Part shown: positions 9,160-16,976 of the stretch, piece by piece | Layout of the letters: each line of letters begins with the position of its first letter | How positions within the stretch are numbered: the stretch's first letter is position 1 | Assembly (NCBI RefSeq): GCF_020966755.1 | Contig: NZ_JAJKFT010000004.1 | Coordinates: 496,001-560,000 of the forward strand | Direction of reading: 5' to 3' | Length of the DNA: 64,000 bases | DNA from: Blastopirellula sediminis | Lineage (GTDB): Bacteria; Planctomycetota; Planctomycetia; Pirellulales; Pirellulaceae | Position numbers and translations under genes: made by a program | The notes under the pieces: model-generated | Told to the model about the DNA's origin: nothing | What the model saw: only the letters and a program-made list of their open reading frames with translations | The model's database searches: none

Positions 9160-9876
9160 CTAGTACGAGTCGCGCCCCAGGTTGCGGGGGTTCCGCGACG
9201 GAACGCTGCTGCGAGTGGTCGTCGTCGAAGTCGGGTAGCTGCTCGACTGATAGGTCGGCTGCGAGAAGGTCCGGGTTGAGCGAGTCGTCGGCTGCGAGTA
9301 AACTCGCTGGCCGCTTCCTTGGCTCGTCATCATGGTCGGCGAGTCTTCATAAATGATCTCCCCTTCCTGCGGACCGGCGTAGGTCGGGACCCCTTCGGTG
9401 ACGACGCCGCCGTGAGCGTGACCGCAACCGCAATCAGCGCCGCAGTCGCCGCCGCAAGCCGGACCGCAGCTGCAGCTCGGACCGCCGCAGGCTCCGCATT
9501 CGCAGCAACGATTGCCGAAACGAACGCCGAGCAAGCCCGGATGGCAGATCTTGGACGGATTCGGACCGATGTAGTTGCCGTGGCAATCGCACGGATCGCA
9601 CTTCGGCGGATCGCTCCACCATTCGCCCCAGTAAACTTCGTCGCCGCAGCCAGCGCCGCAGGTCGCCTTCTTGTGGATGTAGCTCAGGATCACCTTCGGC
9701 GGAATGATCGGCAGGCAGAGCTTGAACGGCGAGCAGTGGCCGTGACCGCAGGTCGGTCCACATGACGGTCCGCAAGTGTCGCATGGAGCCGGACCATAGT
9801 GCTGAGCGGCGCCGATTTGAGTCGAACCAAGGACGATCGCCATGGTGATGACGGCGATGATTGCTGAAAGTCGCAT
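9160..9876 (-). CDS. Secreted Cys/Gly-rich protein of unknown function
   Basis: 238 residues. A clear signal peptide (residues 1 to about 24, ending 'STQIGAAQ') is followed by a Cys-dense region to about residue 155, with runs such as 'CGPSCGPTCGHGHC' and 'CGGDCGADCGCGHAHG' (more than 25 Cys in all). A Ser/Thr/Tyr-rich tail follows. An AGAGGAA ribosome site precedes the ATG. It resembles the Cys-rich extracellular proteins common in Planctomycetes, where disulfide-linked proteins build the envelope; that role is inferred. His residues amid the Cys could bind metal. Monocistronic, with terminators on both sides. Confidence 0.75.
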   Translation of the reverse strand: MRLSAIIAVITMAIVLGSTQIGAAQHYGPAPCDTCGPSCGPTCGHGHCSPFKLCLPIIPPKVILSYIHKKATCGAGCGDEVYWGEWWSDPPKCDPCDCHGNYIGPNPSKICHPGLLGVRFGNRCCECGACGGPSCSCGPACGGDCGADCGCGHAHGGVVTEGVPTYAGPQEGEIIYEDSPTMMTSQGSGQRVYSQPTTRSTRTFSQPTYQSSSYPTSTTTTRSSVPSRNPRNLGRDSY

Positions 9877-10058
9877 CGGCGAAATTCCTCTTTGCTGACG
9901 GCGGGGGAATGGGCATGCGAGCCCACGGCGTAATGTCCGTTACCCCTCTGTATCGGCGTTACGCTTCCGCTAATCGAGAAAATCCGCATAACCGGCAAAG
10001 TTTTCCACTTCGCCGGGCTAGCACCGCGACGCGACGTTCGCAGCCAAGAAAAAATAAA

Positions 10059-10089
10059 GGCCGTCGTGTGGGGCAGGAACACGACGGCC
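10059..10089 (-). terminator. Intrinsic terminator after the membrane-protein gene
   Basis: Stem GGCCGTCGTG / CACGACGGCC, followed on the minus strand by TTTATTTTTT. It sits 48 bases after the stop of the membrane protein gene that ends at 10138. Confidence 0.85.
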
Positions 10090-10137
10090 CTAAAGAAAGG
10101 GCGAACCCTCTCCTTTGTGGTGAATTGATAAGGGCAG

Positions 10138-11394
10138 TTATCGGCTTTCATTCGGTTGCGGTTCATCGCATTTTGCGATTTCTTCCCCCCCGCTATCACG
10201 CGAAAACGGCCAGCGCCGATTCTTCCACATATCCCGGATTTTCGTCATCGCCGACCAATCGGCCGTCTCCCCACCCAAGATCTCCGCTAGCGTTTCCTCT
10301 TGGCCGCGATAGCCCGGCGGGAAACGCAAAATGACCTGCGATCCGCTCTCGGTCTTCTGCGCCGCCACCGACGCGAGCGTTCCTTTCGCGATCTGCAAGT
10401 TGCTCAGGTCGACCAGCGTATCGACCCGCGGCCCGATCAAAAACCGGCGATAGCGGAAGTGCCAACCATTCTCTTTTTTCACGAGCTTACCGAGCGTGAA
10501 CCACGGCGTGCTCGGCAAGCTGATCACGGTGAACGCCGTCAGCGTCGTCATGTCCGACGTCAGCGGATAACTGCGCCACGCGACCAAGTCCCACATGATC
10601 CGTGCGCTCAGCTTCAGCGCTTGCAGCGAGCGGTTCATCGTCAAAGCCGACATGATCAAGATCGGCAACGCGAACATCAGTCCCAGCGCCGGATGAATCC
10701 AGCAGAGGACGTACATCGTCACCACGACGCCGATCCGCAGAAAACGCAGCGCCGTGTCGACCAGCGGAAACGGCGAGAGCAGGATGATCACTTCGACCAG
10801 ATTGCCGAAGATCCAGATTGACGCGTAGAAGCTCAACATCACCACCATCGTCGCGTAGGTCAGCACCTTTTCGGCCAGCGACGGATCGCTTCCCAGGTCC
10901 GCCCCCAACAAATAGATGATCAGGCGAAAACCGAACAGGAACCCGACGAAGTTGAAGATCGCCCCCAGGATGTTGAGCGGCGTTTTCAGGTAACTCGCAA
11001 AGGTCAGAATCGTGTCTTTGAAGACGACGATCAGACTGCAGATCCCGGTGATGATCCAAAACCAAGGCTGATAAAAGAAGAACAGCTCGCCCCTTTGGTC
11101 GGCGTCGGTCATGAAGTAAACGACCGGCCCGGTCACTGACAACACCATCAGCGGCGAGAGCCCGGTCGCTGTCACGCCGACCACGTTTTCCATCCCGCTG
11201 GTGATCAGCCCCGATCGGCGGCGTCCGAAGTAATGGGACAAGACATGGCCCGGCGAGGCGTAAATCTCGTCATGCTGGGGCTCGATTTCCCCGTGCTGCG
11301 CCACTGGTGCGACGTCCTGCTCTCCCGGCTCGACCGCCCAGGAAAGGGACGGGGTGGCCGTCAGAAGCAGCAGCGTTACTAAGATCGTCTTCAT
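10138..11394 (-). CDS. Multi-pass membrane protein of unknown function, with signal peptide
   Basis: 418 residues from the ATG at 11394, which begins a clean signal peptide ('MKTILVTLLLLTATPSLSWA'). An in-frame TTG at 11430 would add 12 residues that spoil it. A short acidic linker precedes five or six hydrophobic helices between residues about 70 and 270. A soluble C-terminal third follows ('VISLPSTPWFTLGKLVKKENGW') with an 'RFPPGYRGQEETLAEIL' segment. I do not recognise the family. It stands alone, followed by a strong terminator. Confidence 0.6.
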   Translation of the reverse strand: MKTILVTLLLLTATPSLSWAVEPGEQDVAPVAQHGEIEPQHDEIYASPGHVLSHYFGRRRSGLITSGMENVVGVTATGLSPLMVLSVTGPVVYFMTDADQRGELFFFYQPWFWIITGICSLIVVFKDTILTFASYLKTPLNILGAIFNFVGFLFGFRLIIYLLGADLGSDPSLAEKVLTYATMVVMLSFYASIWIFGNLVEVIILLSPFPLVDTALRFLRIGVVVTMYVLCWIHPALGLMFALPILIMSALTMNRSLQALKLSARIMWDLVAWRSYPLTSDMTTLTAFTVISLPSTPWFTLGKLVKKENGWHFRYRRFLIGPRVDTLVDLSNLQIAKGTLASVAAQKTESGSQVILRFPPGYRGQEETLAEILGGETADWSAMTKIRDMWKNRRWPFSRDSGGEEIAKCDEPQPNESR

Positions 11395-11563
11395 AGATTC
11401 GTAAGCTAACGAAGGAAATGAAACGCCCAATTCACCAGCTATTCGTCGACAGTTGGCAAATCTCCGAGTTTGACCCTGTTAATTACCCCGCCCGCCCAGT
11501 TATACTATTTGTCCTGCCAAATCGGATGTTGCCAGTTAGTACGATTTTATACCCTCCCGCCTT

Positions 11564-11968
11564 ATGACGCCTCCCTTGCCGATCCGCCGGCTGCAGCACA
11601 TCGCTGTTTCGGCCGTCGATCCGATCCAGAGCCGCGATTTTTATCGCGACGTACTCGGGTTTCGTGAAGTCGAACGCCCTCCGTTCAATTTCCGCGGCGC
11701 CTGGTTGTGCGCCTATGGAATTCAGATCCACGTGATCGACCGGGCCGCGCCGCGCGATCAAGAGATCGGCGCCATCGATACCCGCGCCAGTCACCTGGCG
11801 TTTGAGGTCGAGGATCCGTCAGTCATCGTCGAGATCTTGGAAGGTCATGGGATACCGTACTTACAACGCGTAAACGCCGGCGGCATTCACCAAACGTTTT
11901 TTCATGATCCGGACGGCAATCCGATTGAGGTCGCCGTTTACCCTGCCGATCCTCCGTTCCTCCCCTAG
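11564..11968 (+). CDS. VOC (glyoxalase/bleomycin-resistance fold) protein
   Basis: 134 residues. It has the paired beta-alpha-beta-beta-beta layout of the vicinal oxygen chelate family: 'LQHIAVSAVDPIQSRDFYRD' starts module 1, and 'HLAFEVEDPSVIVEILEG' and 'QTFFHDPDGNPIEVAVY' make module 2. Candidate metal ligands are His near residue 11, His in 'SHLAFEV' and Glu in 'NPIEVAVY'. Such proteins can be lyases, dioxygenases or resistance proteins; this one cannot be assigned further. It precedes the coiled-coil gene by 29 bases and could be co-transcribed with it. Confidence 0.8.
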   Translation: MTPPLPIRRLQHIAVSAVDPIQSRDFYRDVLGFREVERPPFNFRGAWLCAYGIQIHVIDRAAPRDQEIGAIDTRASHLAFEVEDPSVIVEILEGHGIPYLQRVNAGGIHQTFFHDPDGNPIEVAVYPADPPFLP

Positions 11969-11997
11969 CCAAATTTTCCCCACCTGGAGACTTAGTC

Positions 11998-12681
11998 ATG
12001 AACGCAAACCGCATCGTCCTGCCGCTCGTCGTCGCTCTTTCCGTAGTGACGGTCGCCGATCTGGAAGCGGGCATCTTTGGTCGCCGCCGCGAACGAATCA
12101 AAGCCGAAGTCGCTTCGCAGCTGCGCTACGAAATGCAGGGGGAGATCGAACAAAAGGTGGCCGCCGCCAAAGCGGAAACTGCCGCTCAGCTCTCGGCCGA
12201 AACGACCGAGCAGATCCAAACCGAAGCGACCGCGCTGAAAGCGGAAGTCAGCGCCGCCCTCGCCGACATGCGTGAGTCGGCCAAGGCGATGCTCGCCGCC
12301 GAAGCGGATAAGCTGAAACAGGAAACCGCCGCTGAACTCGCCAAGCTGCGTGCTGACGCCGAAGCGAAACTGACCGCCGAATCGGACAAGCTGAAGAAGC
12401 AGGTCGAAACCGCCGTCGCCGGAATCAAGCAAGACGCAACGACCCAAATCGCCGCCGCGACCCAAGACCTGTCGACCCAGGTCAAAACCGAAACGGCCAA
12501 AGTCGCCTCGCAAGTCGAAGCGTCGCTGATGCCGAAACTGGAAGCCTCGCTCACCAGCGCGATCGCCCAGCACATGCCGAAAGCCCCGGCCGACGACAAG
12601 CAGGAAGAAAAGCAAGAAACGCCTGCCGTGCTGGCGACGGAAACCAACGTCAAAGAAGAGGCGCCGGCCGAAAACAAATAG
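11998..12681 (+). CDS. Secreted Ala/Glu/Lys-rich coiled-coil protein
   Basis: 227 residues. An N-terminal hydrophobic signal segment ('IVLPLVVALSVVTVADLEAG') is followed by a basic patch ('FGRRRERIKAEV'). About 170 residues of almost uninterrupted amphipathic helix follow, rich in Ala, Glu, Lys and Thr, with repeating 'AE..KLK.E.AA.LA' patterns reminiscent of apolipoprotein-like helical repeats. The tail is acidic and disordered. No cysteine or enzymatic motif. GGAG lies about 10 bases before the ATG, and a strong terminator follows. It may bind membrane or polymer surfaces; function unknown. Confidence 0.65.
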   Translation: MNANRIVLPLVVALSVVTVADLEAGIFGRRRERIKAEVASQLRYEMQGEIEQKVAAAKAETAAQLSAETTEQIQTEATALKAEVSAALADMRESAKAMLAAEADKLKQETAAELAKLRADAEAKLTAESDKLKKQVETAVAGIKQDATTQIAAATQDLSTQVKTETAKVASQVEASLMPKLEASLTSAIAQHMPKAPADDKQEEKQETPAVLATETNVKEEAPAENK

Positions 12682-12714
12682 CGTTCTCGCCGTCCAACTC
12701 AAAACCTCTCCCAG

Positions 12715-12746
12715 CCGCCGAGCGCACCCGCCTCGGCGGTTTTTTT
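12715..12746 (+). terminator. Intrinsic terminator after the coiled-coil gene
   Basis: Stem CCGCCGAG / CTCGGCGG with a 9-base loop and seven Ts, 33 bases after the stop at 12681. Confidence 0.9.
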
Positions 12747-12776
12747 ATGTCCTCACCATTCGAATCCTTTCATTAG

Positions 12777-12806
12777 TAGCCCGAAGCGCAAGCGAGGGAA
12801 ATGCGG
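12777..12806 (+). repeat. Family A dispersed repeat, copy A1
   Basis: TAGCCCGAAGCGCAAGC then GAGGGAAATGCGG. Diverged copy of the 29-30 bp element seen at 12852, 13557, 59962 and 60072. Confidence 0.7.
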
Positions 12807-12851
12807 CCAAGAAGCAAAGCGGAAAGCCGACAGCGGCCAAAACCAAAAACA

Positions 12852-12880
12852 CTAGCCCGCAGCGCAAGCAAGGGAATGCG
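12852..12880 (+). repeat. Family A dispersed repeat, copy A2
   Basis: CTAGCCCGCAGCGCAAGC then AAGGGAATGCG; identical to the arms of the 140-bp inverted repeat at 59962-60101, 47 kb away. Confidence 0.8.
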
Positions 12881-12923
12881 TCCGCAAGCCAATGACGAAC
12901 GTCGAAGCCCGAATGACGAAAAT

Positions 12924-13243
12924 GGAACCGGACCGCCAACACATTTTTTTTCGCGCAGACTGGACTGGACCGCACGCAATTTTTTTTCAGCCCCAAAGAG
13001 GCGTAACAAATCAATCGCCTCCGATCTCGACTGGACCGCAACGCCCATTTTTTTTCCGCGTCGACCTCGATCCACACAATTCCTTCACGCCCAAACGGAC
13101 AGTGGACTGGACCGCCGCGCGATTTTTTTTTCGATCCGGACTGGACTGGACTGGACCGCTGTCGATTTTTTTTTGCGTCGCCCTGTATCCACAAGATTCA
13201 TTAGCGCCGAAACGAACAGTGGACTGGACCGCAACATTTTTTT
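12924..13243 (+). repeat. Six-unit array of GGACTGGACCGC plus T-tract
   Basis: Six times, a GGACTGGACCGC-like block is followed after 4-9 bases by a run of seven to nine Ts. T-runs are at 12944-12951, 12980-12987, 13048-13055, 13123-13131, 13166-13174 and 13237-13243. The block is extended to tandem GACTG(GACTG) copies at 12958 and 13138. T-run to T-run distances are 36, 68, 75, 43 and 71 bases, so short and long units mix. The spacers before units 4 and 6 are clearly related to each other: both carry ATCCACA, then CGCC, then AAACG, then ACAGTGGACTGGACCGC. Confidence 0.8.
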
Positions 13244-13556
13244 CGCCCGCTGGATCCAACTCCCCGTCTCAACCAACAGCGCGCACCGAAAGCGCAAACG
13301 CCCCGCTCCCGCAGCGCGCAAAATAGCTCGCAAGTCAGCTCAACAGCCAACCAGCACGCAGCCAGGCCAAGCAAACCCGCCGCGGTAACACCTCTTCCCA
13401 AGCCGAGGCGAAAAGAAAAACCGACGCCCCAGCGGTGATCAAGCGCTAGAGGTCATTTCCACCAGATTTTCCCAGAAGTCGAGCAATTTGGCAAACAGTT
13501 TTAAGAAGAGAGCAGGCTGAGGTGATCATGGCGCCCTGGTCGGTTTGCTTGCGGGC

Positions 13557-13586
13557 ACATTCCCTCGGCTTGCGCCTCGGGTTAGT
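13557..13586 (-). repeat. Family A dispersed repeat, copy A3 (inverted, diverged)
   Basis: On the minus strand CTAACCCGAGGCGCAAGC then CGAGGGAATGTG; about five differences from copy A2. Confidence 0.6.
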
Positions 13587-13648
13587 GTGGGGAGAGGCGT
13601 GCGCTCGTCATTCGAGTTGGCGTAGCGCATCGCTGTCTTGGCCGGATC

Positions 13649-13670
13649 GTCAGGCCAAGGCCTGACCTAC
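13649..13670 (+). repeat. Family B palindrome, copy B1
   Basis: GTCAGGCCAAGGCCTGAC followed by CTAC; an 8-bp perfect stem with an AA centre, 32 bases before the gene at 13702. Other copies: 14429 and 16977. Confidence 0.75.
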
Positions 13671-13701
13671 AACGTCTTCAAGTTTATGAACGGAAGTTTC
13701 C

Positions 13702-14415
13702 ATGTCAGAGGAGATCCCTGGTTCGACGGACGGTATCGACGAACGTGAGCTCTTCCTTATCGGGAATCAAGGATACTCCAACATCCGGACCGCGAAGCTG
13801 GAGATTACCCCAGATGACGTGAAGATCACGCCGGCCAAAACTGCGTGGGGATGTCTCGTTTCGTTCAACCTGCTTTGTTTGTTGGTTTGGTTCGGCTTTT
13901 TTTATCCTGTCTACCTCTACGCGGAGGAGGATCGTCGCGTCTTTGGACTTTTCGCCGTGACGTTGACGATGCTGGCTACCGCCGCCGGCGTGACGGCGCT
14001 GACGCTGTGGCAGTTTTGGAGAGAACAAGCGAGAGGGGATTGGCTGATCATCGATCGCTGGAACGGCGTCGTCTCTCTTCCCCGGCAGGGGATCACCGTG
14101 CCGATCGAAGCAGTCGATCACCTGCAAGCGATTACCGGCACTCGCTATCAAGAGAGCGGCTGGTCAGAGAGCGAGCACAAGTCCGAACTGAATATTGTGA
14201 TTCGCGCAGGGGGCGAGCTACGTCGCTTTAACCTGATCACCTATCTGGGCGATAGCGAATTCGAAGCGATGGCGAAGTCGATCGCGACGCTTGAGTTGTT
14301 GCCGGTCAAACGGGTCAAATCGATCTGGGAACCCAAGCAGATTTTTGAGACCTGGCTGACGCCTCAGCAAGGATTCAAGTCGCAGGTCAAGCGTTGGCCT
14401 GACGTAAAGCGTTGA
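13702..14415 (+). CDS. Two-helix membrane protein of unknown function
   Basis: 237 residues from the ATG at 13702. A polar N-terminus of about 50 residues is followed by two membrane helices (about 52-77 and 84-110). A cytoplasmic-looking beta-rich domain follows ('GDWLIIDRWNGVVSLPRQG', 'ELNIVIRAGGELRRFNLI'), reminiscent of PH-like domains in small bacterial membrane proteins, though I cannot confirm that. It lies between two direct copies of the family B palindrome (13649 and 14429), which is unusual and may mean insertion as a unit. Confidence 0.6.
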   Translation: MSEEIPGSTDGIDERELFLIGNQGYSNIRTAKLEITPDDVKITPAKTAWGCLVSFNLLCLLVWFGFFYPVYLYAEEDRRVFGLFAVTLTMLATAAGVTALTLWQFWREQARGDWLIIDRWNGVVSLPRQGITVPIEAVDHLQAITGTRYQESGWSESEHKSELNIVIRAGGELRRFNLITYLGDSEFEAMAKSIATLELLPVKRVKSIWEPKQIFETWLTPQQGFKSQVKRWPDVKR

Positions 14416-14428
14416 CAAGCAAGGCGAC

Positions 14429-14450
14429 GTCAGGCCAAGTCCTGACCTAC
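14429..14450 (+). repeat. Family B palindrome, copy B2
   Basis: GTCAGGCCAAGTCCTGAC then CTAC; one base differs from copy B1. It begins 14 bases after the stop at 14415 and may act as its transcript-end hairpin. Confidence 0.75.
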
Positions 14451-14578
14451 GGTTCGGCGGAGGTGGCTGAAAAAATTTTTGCCCACTTGGATGGCGTTTT
14501 TCGCGGATAATAATAGCCCGCAACTCTATCGTCATGCGGGAGTTCGCTTCTGTCGCTGATCGTCTTGGAGCTGGTGAG

Positions 14579-15691
14579 ATGTCCAAAACGCTGGATGGGG
14601 TTTCGAAGAATCGGGGCCCATGGTGGCATCGATTTGCGATTCGCTTTTGCACGTTCCTGCTATTTCTGCTGATCTATTGGACGCTCGGCTTTCTGACCGA
14701 CGACATCTGGCAGATTCAGGGAACGCCTCGAGAAGTGGTCGAACGCCAGTATATAGGCGAGTCGCTCCGGGAAAAGCAATCGTCGCTGCAGCGCGAGCTG
14801 ACCGAGCTTGACCAGCAAAACGCCGATACGCAAAGTCGCGCCTCTCAAGTGGAGCGTTCGGCTCAAACGGCGCAGGTCACCTGGACGCAGCTGCAAAAGT
14901 TCCGCGAACAGGCGGTCGACAAGGGAAGGGAACTGTCGGAGGAAGAGCAGACAGCGCTCGAAGATTCGCAGCGGCTGTTCCTCCGCTCGCAGAACGCTTC
15001 GTTGGAACTGCAAGCGAAGCTGACCGAAAACGCGCAGCAGCGGATTCGCCTGCAAGGGGAAGTCCGGGCGGTGAAAGAGGAGATTCAGACGAAACAAACG
15101 GCGGCGAATCAGGAGTGGACTCGCCTCTACCGACGCCATCAGTTCTGGCTGGCGTTGGGGCAAATTGGCTTGCTCATTCCGTTGATGCTGCTGGCCGGCT
15201 GGGCGCTGATGAAGGGGCGGGGCAAAACGTGGGCGCCGTTCGCCCAGGCCTTTGGAGCGGCGGTGCTGCTGAAGGCGCTCGTCACGCTGCACAGTTACTT
15301 TCCGGTCGACCTGTTGATTTATCCGCTGGTCGGAACCGGGCTGGTAATCGTCGCGACGGTCTTGTGGTATCTGATTCGGAGTTTGGCGAAGCCGCAAATC
15401 AACTGGCTGCTCAAGCAATACCAGGAACGATACCAGGCGTTCCTCTGCCCCGTCTGCGAATACCCAATCCGCCGCGGCCCGATGCGATTTCTGTTCTGGA
15501 ACCGTAAAAGCATCGCGCGACTCGCCGTATCGGCGAGCGAAACGGAAGCGTCGAACGAGCCGTACACCTGCCCCTGCTGTGCGACGAAGGTGTTTGAAGA
15601 GTGCCCGAAGTGCCACGCCACGCGGCATTCGCTGTTGCCGGCGTGCGAGTCTTGCGGGGATGTGCGGGAGTTGGAGGTGGAGGAGAAGTAG
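14579..15691 (+). CDS. Membrane protein with coiled coil and C-terminal zinc-ribbon-like motifs
   Basis: 370 residues from the ATG at 14579, which has GGAG at 14566-14569; an upstream in-frame ATG at 14534 would add 15 unlikely residues. Order: a membrane helix (about 19-38), a long charged coiled coil (about 60-190), two or three more membrane helices (about 200-280), then a C-terminal part with four Cys pairs: 'CPVCEYPI', 'CPCCATKV', 'CPKCHAT' and 'CESCGDV'. This suggests two structural zinc ribbons on the cytoplasmic side. No family recognised. The stop is 23 bases from the convergent serpin stop. Confidence 0.65.
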   Translation: MSKTLDGVSKNRGPWWHRFAIRFCTFLLFLLIYWTLGFLTDDIWQIQGTPREVVERQYIGESLREKQSSLQRELTELDQQNADTQSRASQVERSAQTAQVTWTQLQKFREQAVDKGRELSEEEQTALEDSQRLFLRSQNASLELQAKLTENAQQRIRLQGEVRAVKEEIQTKQTAANQEWTRLYRRHQFWLALGQIGLLIPLMLLAGWALMKGRGKTWAPFAQAFGAAVLLKALVTLHSYFPVDLLIYPLVGTGLVIVATVLWYLIRSLAKPQINWLLKQYQERYQAFLCPVCEYPIRRGPMRFLFWNRKSIARLAVSASETEASNEPYTCPCCATKVFEECPKCHATRHSLLPACESCGDVRELEVEEK

Positions 15692-15714
15692 CGCTGGAAA
15701 AAAATCGTTGCCGA

Positions 15715-16920
15715 CTAACCCATGTATCGCCCAAGAAAGTGAATGGACTGCGTCCAGTTGTCCTGAATTGCGAACAGGAAGGGACGATCGGCGCGAAACT
15801 CGACCGGGACTTGTTTTTCATACGCCGCTCCGCCAATGTGCATCACCGCAGTCGCGGCCGCCGCTTCTGTTCCTTCTTCATCGACTTTGATAAAAGCCTG
15901 GTGAAGGACGTCGGAAATCAATAGCCCTTCGGGATCGTCCGACATCCGCGAGAAGTCCGCATCCAGGGTAAACGCCTTCTTGACCCCAAGTCGCTGGAGG
16001 GTTGCTCCGAGCGACAGACTTGAATCGATCTGAAAACGGGGCAAGAAGACGTCTACTTCTCGATGCCGAAGTTGCGGCAGACTCTTTGCTCCTTCCAAGG
16101 CGAGCTGTCGTACGATTGAGATGACGTCGTATTGCGGTCGCGGCAGAAAGATCAGCATCGAGATATCGCCCCACTCGTTCGATACCTTCTCTCCGTGGTT
16201 CATCCGCTCGATCGTCTCTCGACTGTAACGCTGGTAGGGGAGGTTTAAGAGTTGCAGCGATTCGTTTTCTCCATAGGAGAAAGAGCGGCTCTTCCGCATC
16301 ATCGGAACGCGGATCGCTCTCTCTGGCGAAGCGAAGAAATCTTCTTCGCTGGTTGCGGCGGCCGAGAATGGATATTCCCAGGCCCCCAGAAAATAGATCG
16401 CGTTGGTCAGGACCAGCCGCGACATCGGGTTCAGGGTCTGCGGCGGGATGAGTTCGGGGATGCAATCCGCCGTTTGCGCCGCCACCCAAGCGTTGATCTG
16501 CTGGCGAGCCGCTTCGGGATCTTGCTGAAAATCAACCTCGCCAAGTTCGGCCCCAAAAGACTCACGCGTGGTACGCAGAAATTCGGGCAGAAAGTGATAC
16601 GACTGCTGTCCCCAGATTCGATTGGCCGAGCGAAACTCGACTCCTCCAGGACGCGCATTCGCCGCGAGATCGACGAACGCCGTCTGAACTCGCTCGTCGG
16701 AAAACGGAAAGCCGAGCGAGTTGGTCAATTCCGACAAGGTTTCTGCGGCGGCGCCTGACATCGTCATGGCAATCGCTGTTGCGATTCCGCTTGGGGAAAG
16801 CAGCAAGTTGTCGCAACTCGCCTGGCCGATCTGATCGAACAGCCGAAACCCAAATTGGTTGACGCTTTTGGCGAGACGAATTTGATCGCCGGGATCTTTC
16901 CAGGGAGTCTCGGGCTTCAT
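15715..16920 (-). CDS. Serpin-family protein
   Basis: 401 residues from the ATG at 16920 (the TTG at 16986 would add a basic, unlikely extension). Typical serpin blocks are present: 'NLLLSPSGIATAIAMTMSG' near the start, 'VLTNAIYFLGAWEYPF' in the middle, and the reactive loop hinge 'EEGTEAAAATAV' followed by 'RPFLFAI'. The small-residue hinge fits an inhibitory serpin that can insert its loop. The loop between hinge and 'RPF' is a few residues longer than in alpha-1-antitrypsin, so P1 cannot be read directly. No signal peptide is evident, which suggests a cytosolic protease inhibitor. Bacterial serpins are scattered and often thought to be acquired. Confidence 0.92.
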   Translation of the reverse strand: MKPETPWKDPGDQIRLAKSVNQFGFRLFDQIGQASCDNLLLSPSGIATAIAMTMSGAAAETLSELTNSLGFPFSDERVQTAFVDLAANARPGGVEFRSANRIWGQQSYHFLPEFLRTTRESFGAELGEVDFQQDPEAARQQINAWVAAQTADCIPELIPPQTLNPMSRLVLTNAIYFLGAWEYPFSAAATSEEDFFASPERAIRVPMMRKSRSFSYGENESLQLLNLPYQRYSRETIERMNHGEKVSNEWGDISMLIFLPRPQYDVISIVRQLALEGAKSLPQLRHREVDVFLPRFQIDSSLSLGATLQRLGVKKAFTLDADFSRMSDDPEGLLISDVLHQAFIKVDEEGTEAAAATAVMHIGGAAYEKQVPVEFRADRPFLFAIQDNWTQSIHFLGRYMG

Positions 16921-16976
16921 GCGGCGGTTTCGCTTCCTTGACTGATCGCTTGCGTTTCGAGCTTCAAAGGAAAGGC

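Larger units (their letters stand above)
12747..13701. other. Gene-poor 955-bp stretch with repeat array and REP-like palindromes
   Basis: No credible gene. Open frames here are translations of repeats, with no ribosome site or conserved look. In order it holds two family A copies (12777, 12852), the T-tract array (12924-13243), about 300 bases of unassigned sequence, an inverted family A copy (13557) and a family B palindrome (13649). Confidence 0.7.

Noticed and set aside
12924-13243. The array considered as a CRISPR
   Set aside because: Blocks are only 12-22 bases, vary in length, are followed by homopolymer runs, and two spacers are clearly related; no cas genes are near.
12924-13243. 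The T-tracts considered as a stack of intrinsic terminators
   Set aside because: The GGACTGGACCGC blocks before the T-runs do not form self-complementary stems, so the hairpin part of a terminator is missing.
12773-13401. Several 60-195 residue open frames over the T-tract array
   Set aside because: They translate the DNA repeat in different frames (runs of KK or FF from the A/T-tracts), lack ribosome sites and have no consistent frame; the repeat is more likely non-coding.
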